Shown: positions 22,027-32,297 of the stretch, piece after piece
How positions within the stretch are numbered: the stretch's first letter is position 1
How the letters are laid out: each line of letters begins with the position of its first letter
Origin: Cymodocea nodosa
Taxonomy: Eukaryota > Streptophyta > Magnoliopsida > Alismatales > Cymodoceaceae
Reading direction: 5' to 3'
DNA: 64,000 bases
Assembly: GCA_036874045.1 (NCBI GenBank)
Contig: JAZBRI010000011.1
Location: forward strand, 6,200,001-6,264,000
Program-made: the position numbers and the translations under genes
The notes under the pieces: model-generated
Told to the model about the DNA's origin: nothing
Databases searched by the model: none
What the model saw: only the letters and a program-made list of their open reading frames with translations

Positions 22027-23117
22027 ATAAATATAGTGTAAAGAATCTATGACGTACTTAATCTAAGTTGCCAAGCCCTAAGTAGATTTGGCTTTAAAAT
22101 GTCAAATAGCTTACTTAAAGAGGATGCTAAGCCTTACATAGATTTGAGTCTCTCTCTTCTTCTTTTTTTTTAAATTTAATTTGAATTAAATATAGAAATA
22201 AGTAGTAGAGTTAACAATTTAGACTTTCTGGCTTTTATCTTATTCAGTTTACAAAAGATAATTCATAGAGATATACCTTCAGAACTTTAAAAGAATTCAA
22301 TAATGAGTACACAAACTTAAGACAATAAATATCGTACATTATGTGTAAAGAGTAGATAATAACAAAAAAAATAACAAGGATTATATGCACAGATTATGGC
22401 AGGATTGTTATAACACCTTGAAAGATAAATTAAGCTTGAGTACATTGCTCCCTTTTTTTTTTTTTATATTCATATATATATTTTATGTATTACCTCCCAC
22501 AATATCATATTTTTACATGATCACAATCCCTTGTTTAGGGGAAAGATAACCAGTTACTCAATGACAAGTGAAAACAGGTAATAATAATAATTTTTTTTTT
22601 AAAATATAATCTGAATTACTTGCAAAATGAGTTTTCAGTCAGCACATCCCAAACCAGTTGGTTTAAGTGACTAGGGTTTAAGATCCCCCAACGGACTTAA
22701 TTACTCAAGTAATTACAGACAAAAAAACTAATAAAAATAAAACAAGACAGTAAATTAAATTAAAGGCAACCGCATGACTTAATTTTTCTAACAGAATGTT
22801 AATAACTTTCCTTTAATAAAAAGTACATACTTTCTATGTATTTTCCTATTAAAATCTCTGTAATAGCATAGACATAAGTAACAAAAATATAGTTGGCACT
22901 CATACTAAATCAATTTAACTGTCCTTAAGTAATATTTTCTGAATTTTTCTTAAATAAATTGACTTCAATAAAAATCAGAATTTCATAAATTCTTAACTAC
23001 CAAAAAACTGTAATTTGAAAATAGATATTTTGTTTTGTTTTATTTTTTTTTTAATGATAAAGACATTAAATTCTAAAACTACCTTATAACAAATCAAAAT
23101 ACAATGAACAGGACCAT
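22027..23117 (-). other. S1 pol to accessory-ORF spacer
   Basis: About 1.1 kb of AT-rich sequence downstream of the RNase H stop with no supportable ORF. It has poly-T/A runs (near 22451 and 23041) and a second purine-rich stretch on the minus strand near 22445. No further feature is recognised. Confidence 0.7.
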
Positions 23118-24968
23118 TTAAATATTAGATAACCTATAGATACCAAGTTCTAATCGTAATTTTGAGAAAGTATTTTCATCTAATGGTTTTGTAAATAGAT
23201 CTGCTAATTGTTCTATGGTAGGAACAAAATTTAATACTATTTTTCTTTTTATAACATTATCCCTTAGAAAATGATGTCGCACTTCTATATGTTTTACTCG
23301 TGAATGTAACATAGGATTTTTAGATAAACTTATTGCAGAACTACTCTCACAGAAAATCTTAGTTGGTTTATAGTCTAAATTAAAATCTTTTAAGATTTGT
23401 CTGATCCACAGGATTTGAGCACAGCAAAGTGCAGTAGCTATAGATTTAGCTTCAGTTGTAGATAATGCTACACAATTTTGCTTTTTGCTGAACCATGACA
23501 CTAAAGAATTACCTAACAATTGACAAGTGCCACTAGTGCTTTTTCTTTCAAACTTACATCCTACGAAATCAGCATCACTATAACCTACTAAGTTTAAAGA
23601 ACTGTGTTTAAAGTAAAATAGTCTGAAATTGATGGTTCCTAATAGATATTTAAAAATTCGTTTAACAGTAAGTACGTGTGATTCTTTAGGATTAGATTGA
23701 TATCTAGCACAAGTACACACACTAAACATAATATCTGGTCGGCTAGCTATTAAATAGAGTAATGAACCAATCATACTTCTATATTGTTTTACATCTACAG
23801 TTTTTCCAGAGTCATCTTTATCCAACTTGGTGATAGTACTCATGGGTGTATTCTTTGTTTTAGTGTTGTCTAAACCAAACCTCTTTAATAAATCTTGAGT
23901 ATATTTTTCTTGTGAAATAAAAGTACCCTGATCTAATTGCTTAATTTGTAAGCCTAGGAAAAATGATAGTTCACCCATCATACTCATTTCAAATTGATTA
24001 GTCATGTCTTTCGAAAAGGACTCAACTAATTTATCATTTGTTGCTCCAAATATGATGTCATCTTCATAGATTTGAACTACTAATATATCTTTTTCAATCT
24101 TCTTGATAAAAAGAGTGTGATCTACCTTTCCCATAGAATACCCTTTTTCCATAAGAAATTTAGATAATCTTTCATACCAAGACCTAGGAGCTTGTTTAAG
24201 GCCATATAGTGCCTTCTTAAGCTTGTAAACATACTTAGGATGCTTTGAATCTTCAAAACCTGGAGGTTGTTTTACATACACTTCTTCTTTTATATATCCA
24301 TTTAAAAAAGTAGTCTTAACATCCATTTGATATAATTTGAAATCCATATAACAAGCATAAGCTTACAAAATTCGTATTAATTCTAGTCTAGCAATAGGAG
24401 CAAATGTTTCATCATAGTCAATTCCTTCCTCTTGCTTGTAACCTTGAGCAACTAATCTAGCTTTATTTTTAACTATATGTCCATCTTGATCTACTTTGTT
24501 TCTAAATACCCACCTTGTTCCTATTATGGACTGATTTTCAGGTGGTGGAACTAGATCCCATACCTCATTTCTTATAAATTGATTTAGCACATCTTGCATA
24601 ACTAAATACCAAAATTCATCTTCTAAGGCATCTTCAATTTTCTTAGGTTCTAGCAAAGAAACAAATGAATAAGCACCACAGATGTTGACTACTGATGACT
24701 GAGTCTTAACTCCTTGATTAGGATCGCCTATTATCTGATCAATAGGATGAGATGAAGCATAACGCCAATTTCTATGTTGTTCCACATTTTCTATAGGTAT
24801 GACATTTTTTTCTTCTAAATTTTCATCATTCAAACTTAGATTTCTTATTCCATCAGATAATCTCTCAATTTCTCTGTCAACATCATTTGGTACTATTTCT
24901 AGGAGAATTTCTAAATCAAAGTTTTCAGCATGTCTTAAATCCAAATGAGAATTTTCATGAAATTTCAC
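23118..24968 (-). pseudogene. pol: S1 reverse transcriptase and RNase H (Copia/SIRE), nearly intact
   Basis: RT begins in 24363-24968 with [20 protein letters not shown] and [13 protein letters not shown]. After a single stop at 24363-24365 (the codon in [15 protein letters not shown]) it continues in 23118-24347: [27 protein letters not shown], then the catalytic box reading YEDD at about 24057-24068 where the family has YVDD. RNase H spans about 23600-23200 with the [22 protein letters not shown] and [13 protein letters not shown] blocks. It ends LGIYRLSNI with a stop at 23115-23117. The RT order after integrase confirms Copia. Confidence 0.93.
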
Positions 24969-26226
24969 GTGTAGGGTTTCCTCAATGGTTTTTGTTGATT
25001 TATTATAAACTCTATATGCTTTACTTCTAATGGAATAACCAACAAAAATACTTTCATCCGATTTGGCTTTAAATTTGTCTCTTCGTTCCTTAGTGTTTAA
25101 AATAAAACACTTACAGCCAAAGGGTTTTAAATAACTTATTTTGGGAACCCTGTTATACCATATCTCATAAGGAGTTTTATCTAAAATTCATCTTAGATGT
25201 ACTCTATTTATAACATAGCATGCTGTATGAACTGCTTCTACCCAGAGAAATAGGGGTAACTTATTCTCATTTAACATGGTTTTGGACATTTCCTGAAGTA
25301 ATCTATTTTTACGTTCTACTATCTCATTTGTGAAGGATCTGTTGGAAATGAGTACCTATGATCTATGCCTAATTCTTCACAAAATGTGTCCATTTGATCA
25401 TTATCAAATTCTATACCATGATCACTCCTAAGTTTTTGAATTTTAACATTTTTCTCATTCTGAACTTTATTACAGAATATCTTAAATATTTCAAAAACTT
25501 CAGTTTTATTAGCTAGAAAATAGACCCAAGTGAATCTAGAATAGTCATCAACTAATACAAAAGCATAATGTTTACCTCCTAGACTGGTTGTTCTAGTAGG
25601 TCCAAATATATCCATATGCACTAGTTCTAATACTCTTTTTCTTGTTATTTCATTTAAGCTTTTAAAGGATATTTTATGTAATTTACCTAGTTGACATGCA
25701 TCACACATAAACTTTTTCGAGTACTTAATACTAGGTAAACCTCTAACTAGATTCTTTTTAGACAGCTTTTGTAATAATTTTAAGTTTGAGTGTCCTAGCC
25801 TTCTATGCCATAAAATGACTTCATCCGATTTTGCAATTAAGCAAGCATTGCCTTTACTAATATCAAAAGGCAAATTTAGAATACAAACAGATCCTTTCTT
25901 GTATGTAGTGAATAAAATTTCGTTTGTAGACATGTCCATAATTTTATAGGAATCTTTTTCAAAAATTACTCTGTAAATCTTCATTAAAATAGGAACACTC
26001 AATAAATTAAAACCTAAGTTTTCCACTAATAAGACATCATTTATAAAGCATTTCTCAGTTACCTGAACCTTGCCAAACCCAAGGATACTTGTTTTGCTTT
26101 TATTTCCAAAGGTAACTTGTTCGTTCTTGGTCTTTGTTATTTCTGTAAGTAATCGTATATCTCCAGTCATGTGGCTAGATGCTCTACTATCCATTATTCA
26201 TTTTGATTTGTGTACCTATAAAACAG
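24969..26226 (-). pseudogene. pol: S1 protease and integrase (Copia/SIRE), frameshifted
   Basis: The open stretch 25319-26194 starts at the protease active site, read as DSRASSHM at about 26190 (family D-S-G-A; Gly changed to Arg). It is followed by the pre-integrase zinc region LWHRRLGHSNLK with CDACQLGK (about 25815 to 25690). The integrase core shows MDIFGP, RSDHGIEFDN and then, after a frameshift near 25330, VERKNR with the catalytic Glu. The C-terminal part (about 25290-24970) includes KPFGCKCF and FVGYS. One further stop lies near 25188. Confidence 0.9.
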
Positions 26227-27288
26227 TCAAAAAGAGATTTTATCTCTTGGAACCCATTTTTGTGTGGGTCCAAGAATTTTAGAGAGAGTCATATCAAAAT
26301 AATCCATATTTTTAGACTTCAACTTATCTATTTTCTGATAATTATTCTTACATTTCTTTCTCTTTCTGAATTTCTTATTCCTGAAATTCCTCCTTGAATT
26401 CTTCTTATCTTTGTTGAGAGGACAATCAGTTTGAAAGTGACCTGGCCTGTTGCACTTGTAGCATATACTTTTATCTTTCCTAAATGACTTCTTCTCCATA
26501 TCTCTAGATGTCTTTGTTGACCTGAAGTTCTTGCGTTTCTTCAATAGATTTCTAAATTTTTTGGTCAACAATAGTAAATTATCGTTAGAATCACTAGTGA
26601 CTTCTAAGACTTTATCATCCTCAAAAGCCAAATCCCTTCTAGGATTTTTCCCTTTTGGATCTAAATGTTGTACTTCATAGGCTGTCAGATTTCCTATGAG
26701 ATCATCAAGAGTATATGTATTTAAGTCTTTGGACTTTTCAATAGATGTTGTCTTTTGAGCCCAAATTTTAGTTAAAGATCTAAGGATCTTTCTTACCAAG
26801 TCTTTTTCCTCAAATTTCTTGCCTAAAGATTTTAATAAATTTACAATCTCAAGAAAACGGGAAAACATGTCAGAGATACATTCATTTTCGTGCATTTTAA
26901 AAAGCTCATATTTATGTACTAACATATTGATCTTAGATTCCTTGACCTGATTAGTACCTTTGTTGGCAACTTCTAATGCATGTCATATCTCATATGCAGT
27001 TTGATATGCAGAAACTTTATTAAATTGATCATGAGATAAAGCACAAAACAAGATGTTTAAACCTTTAGCATTCAGTGTTATTCGCTCCTTTTCATCAAAA
27101 GTCCAAGTATCATAGGGAGTCGTAACTAACACTATAGGATTGCTAATTATATGCCATAATTTGAAATCAATTGATTGAAAGAATACTTTCATCCTATATT
27201 TCCAGTAGCCATAATTGCTACCTTCAAACATAGGAGGACGATTAGTGGTCTGTCCTTCAGTCATAACTAAGATTTCAGAATTGTCCAT
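26227..27288 (-). pseudogene. gag: S1 Gag (Copia/SIRE), one stop
   Basis: ATG at 27288 gives MDNSEILVMTEGQTTNRPPM and then GSNYGYWKYRMKVFFQSID, the standard sirevirus Gag start. A stop at 26980-26982 (EI-stop-HALEV; S2 has TGG) separates it from 26227-26925, which encodes the capsid C-terminal part and a CX2CX4HX4C zinc knuckle CYKCNRPGHFQTDC at about 26420-26465. A basic stretch follows. Without the one stop it would be a full-length Gag of ordinary size. Confidence 0.92.
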
Positions 27289-27445
27289 TTTAAACAGATG
27301 ATCCGAAGTAAATGACAGGAAAAAGTAATTCCTAAATAGAGAAATGAAGGCTTTCCGGATGCTTTAAATAATTTAAGTGCACTAATACTAGTTGTAGCAG
27401 AGCGTAGTAAATCAAAAAAATAATAATAATAAGTGAAAAACAGAA

Positions 27446-27457
27446 GCTCTAATACCA
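27446..27457 (-). other. S1 primer binding site (initiator Met tRNA)
   Basis: On the minus strand TGGTATTAGAGC lies 2 bp after the 5' LTR, complementary to the initiator methionine tRNA end, with one C-to-T change from TGGTATCAGAGC. Confidence 0.92.
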
Positions 27458-27459
27458 GT

Positions 27460-28641
27460 TGTAGGATCGTCTATATCACAAGAGGGGGGGTGAATTGTGT
27501 CTTTAGTAATTAAATACTAGTGGATAAAACAAGAGCACAAAACACTCGTAAATGAAATTCTATTCTTTTATTTCAAGATAGAATTTACAATATCTTTTCA
27601 GCTTAATTCCCTTCTTGACGGTTTTGATACAGAAATGTTCGATATACAATTCGAATATAACAATAAAGCTCTTATTGAAAACTAATTTCAAATTGTATAA
27701 AACCTGATCTTTCTTTGTCTTTGCTTAGCTTCTATATCTCTTCTTCTCCAATTGTCGAATTTCCAGACTTCTTACGTTTGCAGCTCCTTTTCTGAAATTA
27801 CTTGGAATTTTGAACTTCTTCTGATGTTGGAGAATTTTTCAGAATATGAATATTCAAACTTAACTTTTCAGTTAGGGATCCGGATTGAATTTGGTTTTCG
27901 AGATTGGGATCTTTTGTTGTAATGTAGCTCATACTCTCTATTTGTAGTCGAACTCTGTTGTCTTTCACGTTCAGCATGTTCATCCACTTAATCCACAATC
28001 TATAATCCACGTACTAATTTTCTCTTTAATCTAAATTACTTTCTATTTGAATTTCCACGATCTCTACTTTGTAGATTCACCGAAGCTTTATCTTCCTAGA
28101 GTCTTGTAGAATATCTTCTAAGTTTTCGATTTAGTCAAACAGTTATCCTTTAAGTCTTGTAAAAACTCGAACACTTATCCTTTAACTCTTCGAGTTTTTG
28201 CACCTGCAAAACACGTGACTAAACAAAGAAAGTTATCTGTTCGTTAGTCCTTTTATAAAACTCGAACAGTTATCTATCCATGCGTATAAAAAGTTGAACA
28301 GTTATCTAACTATTCGATTTTTCATTATCGAACGCACATGGAAAACACATGACAACTTAAAACATTAAAAACACACGTGTAGATAACCTTAACTATACGA
28401 ATTTTTTACATAAAGTATTTGACAAAAATGAAACATTAACTATCAGAAAGTTTAACTATCTAAAACGTTAACTATCTGAAAGTTTAACTATTGCAAATCT
28501 AACTCTTCAGAAATCTTTAATTTATCCGACATAAAAATGAAACTTTTCGATAATTTGTTAACTATTATACTTAGAGAATATTATGTAGACTTATTTAAAT
28601 ACGTTAATAAAGCATATATCATCAAAATTAAATACCTAACA
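27460..28641 (-). repeat. S1 5' LTR (1182 bp)
   Basis: Direct repeat of 16991-18191 with TG/CA ends. The right side is followed by the duplication TTTGG (28642-28646). It contains ACACGTGAC (about 28210) and repeated AACTATC and ACTCGAACAGTTATC units in the presumed U3. Confidence 0.94.
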
Positions 28642-30557
28642 TTTGGGTATACAAATCCCTTAGATAATGGAAACTAGAATCAAAGTTGCTATGGAGATTG
28701 CTGTAAGCAGAAAAAAAAAAATCAGGCCAAATAATGAAGTTGCCCTAGAACTAATCCAACATAAGTCTCGACTATGGTTCAAAAGGTACATTACTGGTTG
28801 TGTAAGGGGAGAAATTAGACGGGAGCAACAAAGGAAGGCAACTGAAGAACAAGAAGAACCGATTGCTAAAAGACCTATTCTTAAGGAACAGCAGCTAGGA
28901 CCTTCAGTTCCACCACCAAGGCCGTTGGAACGAGCAGCAATTTTGGGGCCTTCTATTGAAGAAGAAAGAAGAGAATTTCAAGAACTGGTTCAAATGGGAA
29001 GAGACCAAGGAGAACTAGAAGAATTGGCAATAGCTATAGCACATCTGGTGTTTGATGCATGGTGTAAAAAGAGGGTTGTAGAAAAGTTGACAGCCCAATA
29101 TAAAATCAAAGTAGAACAACATCAGGAAGCTACTACCAGACCTACTGCAAGAGGAGCTGAAGCTGGTCCTTCAAGATTAGTAATTATAAAAAAAATTAAA
29201 CAAGAAGAGTCAATACCTATGGCCAAAAGGCCTGTAGAGCCTATTTTTGTAGATTTAATCTTAGAAGAAGAAGAGGAAGATCAGGCACAATTAATCAGAA
29301 GAAAGAAAGGAAAAGAGATAGTGCTTGAATATCACGAGGATATTAAATCTAAAATATCAATCTCAAGAGAGCCTGTAGAGCCGATTTTGGTAAACTTGCT
29401 ATCCGATTCTGAGGAGGAGCAGGAGCAACAGCAAGAGCAAAGAGAAGAAGAAAAATAGGCTGAAACTAGTCTGCAACCTGTACAAGAAGAAGAAATAGAA
29501 GTTAGGACAGAAGCTGATGTACCCGTAACTCCATCCCAATCTACCACAGAATCAGAAAGAACAGTGACAATGCAGATTGGTAGTCAAGAGGAAGAAGAAA
29601 AAGAAGAAATTGAATAAGAAGCTGAACAAGTACATATGGAAAGAAATGACTCTACGGATTCCACTAAAGAGCAAGAAACTCTTCAGCAATTTTTGGACAG
29701 TATTCAAGATAGATTGGAGAGTTCTACCGGCTCACCACCACAGACAGAAGCAAAAGGAAATATTTAGGAATCCTTAGAGCATTCTCAGCAAGTTCACGTT
29801 TAGCATATGGAAGAGGAAGTTCAAGAACAAACCCTTTTGGAGCAACAAATTAACATTCCTGACCCGATTGAAGCAATAGTTCTAAATGAAGTACACTTTT
29901 GGAGTCAGGAAGCTTATAATAAATACCAAGAGATAAGAGGTTATGATATCATTTACAATAGACCAGTAAATTAGGACGGGATGCAAGAAATTAAGGATTT
30001 ATTTGAGTTCCAAGGTCTATTGCAGCTTATTTCTAAGGAAAGAGGGCATGCAGTATATGAAAATCTAGTGCCCTACTTTTATGCAAACTTAAGAGAAGGA
30101 GAAGGAGGATTAATTTCCAATGTGGAGGAAGCTGATGTACAAATAACACAAGAGCTTCTCCACAACATTCTAGGATTGAAAAATGTAGGACTAAAAATTC
30201 TGGAAGACACAACTATAGTCGAGTGGATAGAACAGACTATAAAGGATTGTTTAGCTATCAATCCTGGTGTGCCACTATTAAATAGACTAAAGCTCTTAAA
30301 TGGTAAGGCACACATGATAGCTAACATTCTAATTAAGAATGTCTATCAACGACAAAGCCACGATATAGAACTTAGTCAATTTGTCAAGTGGGCCACATAT
30401 GCAGTTGTGAACAGAATTCAAATAAATTGGTCTGTAGTTTTTATCTCCAAACTGAGAGCAGTAAAGAAGAAATTATTTTATGGAGATCTGATTCTACTAC
30501 TAATGGTGGACTGTATCAATTTCACAAAATGGGCATCCAAAAGGATCAGATCAATAA
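28642..30557 (+). pseudogene. A1-a accessory ORF, main piece (putative plant transposon protein type), broken
   Basis: Resumes the Athila accessory ORF after S1. Part one, 28667-29458, has a basic patch RKKKIRP, a helical charged region, and tandem PVEPIFVDLILEEEEED and PVEPILVNLLSDSEEE segments (about 29235-29285 and 29375-29420) resembling SUMO-interacting motifs. A Gln/Glu-rich linker with stops (about 29458, 29615, 29765, 29800, 29970) follows. Part two, 29981-30557, is the conserved domain: KDLFEFQGLLQL, LVPYFYANL, ILGLKNVGL, LNGKAHMIANILIKN, NRIQINW and KKLFYGDLI. The S1 and S2 accessory ORFs share these blocks in the same order. S2 cuts the ORF at 30557. Confidence 0.8.
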
Positions 30558-31529
30558 TGTTAAGTATTTTTGTTTTGATGATGTGTGCTGAATGAAAATA
30601 ATCATATTTGCTCAATTACTATTGCTTGTGAAAAGAAATTAAAATCATCAATTAATACAGAAAAAGCTTACTGATATAAATACTTGTCTGTATTGGATCT
30701 GAAGTTAATAACTAGTTGTTTCGTTGCATTAATTTCTCATTTAGCTAAACGTTAAGTTAACGTGTGTTTTTATTGAAAAGCATGATATGTTTTAATGTTA
30801 TATCTTTTGTATCATGAACAGTGCACGTTTAGACAACTCGTTAAGTTAGAGGCTTAAAGGTTAAAATAGGTCACGTGATAACTTGTTAAGTTAGTGAGTA
30901 AAAGAAGAGACGAACTCGTTAAGTTAGTGTTGTACACGTGGTGAAATTATAAGTTACAAATGTTGTATTGTATCACGTGAGATGCACATGTTTAACTCGT
31001 TAAGTTAACATAACTAAACGCGTTGAGTTGCTATATTGAACACTAAGGCAATGTGTTAGGTTAGCGTTATAAACTTAAGTTGTTATTTATGCACGTGGTA
31101 AAATTCTTATTTTAAAAACATTTGTTTATTACTGGTTCGTTGAGTTATCATAACACAATGGAGATGGTTCGTTGAGATAGCATAACACTACAGACTTAGT
31201 TCGTTGAGTTAGCTAAAGTACTTGTCACGTGAAATATCACATGGTGAACTCGTTAAGTTAGAAATGTTAAGTTATATATATATACTTGTGTTACTCATTT
31301 AGTTAACATTAAAGTAACGACTTCTTATTACACTGATGAAAAATTTTTGGACAAGAAAGTTTATTTTCAGGAAATTTTTCAGAGATCCAGGACTGATGAT
31401 TAAAGGAAATTCGAAATATAAACGTGGGTTAGAACGTGTGTGTTTTGATGAAGGAAAAAGAAAAGACGTGGAGAAGTGGAAAACTGGTAGTGGTTAAACG
31501 TGAAGGATATACACGAAATGAAGATACAG

Positions 31530-31537
31530 TATAAAAG
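31530..31537 (+). promoter_or_regulatory. S2 LTR TATA box
   Basis: TATAAAAG, about 560 bp before the LTR end. The same box is found at 43029-43036 in the 3' LTR and 14212-14219 in the solo LTR. Upstream lie the CACGTG and AACTCGTTAAGTTAG repeats. It probably sets the start of the genomic transcript about 30 bp downstream. Confidence 0.75.
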
Positions 31538-31562
31538 GCATAGAATTCTCGTTGATCAATTT

Positions 31563-31642
31563 ATCCTTGCACACCAAAAAGAAAATTTTTTTCAAGGATT
31601 AAACCATCCCTGCACACCAAAAGAAAAATCTTTTTTAGGGAT
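31563..31642 (+). other. Paired hairpins in S2 LTR leader
   Basis: Two adjacent near-repeats of about 40 bp, both containing TGCACACCAAAA. In the first, ATCCTTG (31563-31569) pairs with CAAGGAT (31593-31599). In the second, ATCCCT (31606-31611) pairs with AGGGAT (31637-31642). The change from CCTT to CCCT on one side is matched by AAGG to AGGG on the other. Copies at 43062-43141 and 14245-14316 keep the pairing. Confidence 0.65.
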
Positions 31643-32099
31643 CAAAAACACCTCTTCGGGAAAAATCTCTCAAGTGGAAGAAAGTTCAGTGAAGCATAAA
31701 AAGGTAAGATTTTCGTCATTGAAGATTTGAAGTATCAGAAGAAAGCAAATTCGGTGAAGCATGAAAAGACAAGATATTCGTCACTGAAGAATTGCTGAAG
31801 AAGAAAAAGAAGAAGAAGAAAGATCTCAAACAGGGAGAAAAGTTTTAAATTTCGCAAATTAGTTTTCTCTGTTTGTAGTTATGAAATTGTTTAGATGATA
31901 CATGGTATCGAAATATAATTGCATCTACAATTTCTAAGGAGAATCGAATTGTATATTGTAATTGAAACCTTGAATAAAAATGATTTTATAAAAACAATGT
32001 CTCGACTTGTTTTTGAGTTTTAAAGTTTCAATTATATTTAAGAAAATATTAAAAATACACAATTCACCCCCCTCTTGTGTAGCCATACGATCCTACAAG

Positions 32100-32111
32100 T
32101 GGTATCAGAGC
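32100..32111 (+). other. S2 primer binding site (initiator Met tRNA)
   Basis: TGGTATCAGAGC, the exact Copia-type site, starts 2 bp after the 5' LTR. Confidence 0.96.
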
Positions 32112-32297
32112 TTTGTTAATAATCTTTGATATAAAATTGATACCAACTTATTTAATATCATTGCTTATTCTACCTTCCTTGTTTTTAAACAGAAATTAAT
32201 ATCTGAGCATACGTTTAACTCTATTGATTTAAGGCTCAAGTTGTTTTAAAGTTTTTAGACTGTTTAAAATCAAATTGGTTGAAAAATCTAACGTAAA

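Larger units (their letters stand above)
16991..28641 (-). mobile_element. SIRE-type Copia element S1 (minus strand), complete with LTRs and TSD
   Basis: An 11.65 kb sirevirus-like element inserted in the A1-a accessory ORF and flanked by TTTGG (16986-16990 and 28642-28646). On the minus strand it has a 5' LTR (27460-28641), primer site, gag, protease, integrase, RT/RNase H (to 23118), a long spacer, accessory ORF (21091 to 18522), two polypurine tracts and a 3' LTR (16991-18191). Length, element order and the extra 3' ORF are typical of the SIRE/Maximus lineage. Few stops interrupt the coding regions, so it is younger than the Athila copies. Confidence 0.95.
30558..32097 (+). repeat. S2 5' LTR (1540 bp)
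   Basis: Starts TGTTAAGTATTTTTG and ends CGATCCTACA. The U3 holds many AACTCGTTAAGTTAG-type direct repeats interleaved with CACGTG sites. The promoter core is TATAAAAG at 31530-31537. The 5' leader after it has the paired hairpins at 31563-31642. Compared with the 3' LTR it lacks 43 bp between two AACTCGTTAAGTTAGAG repeats near 30835-30853. Confidence 0.95.
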
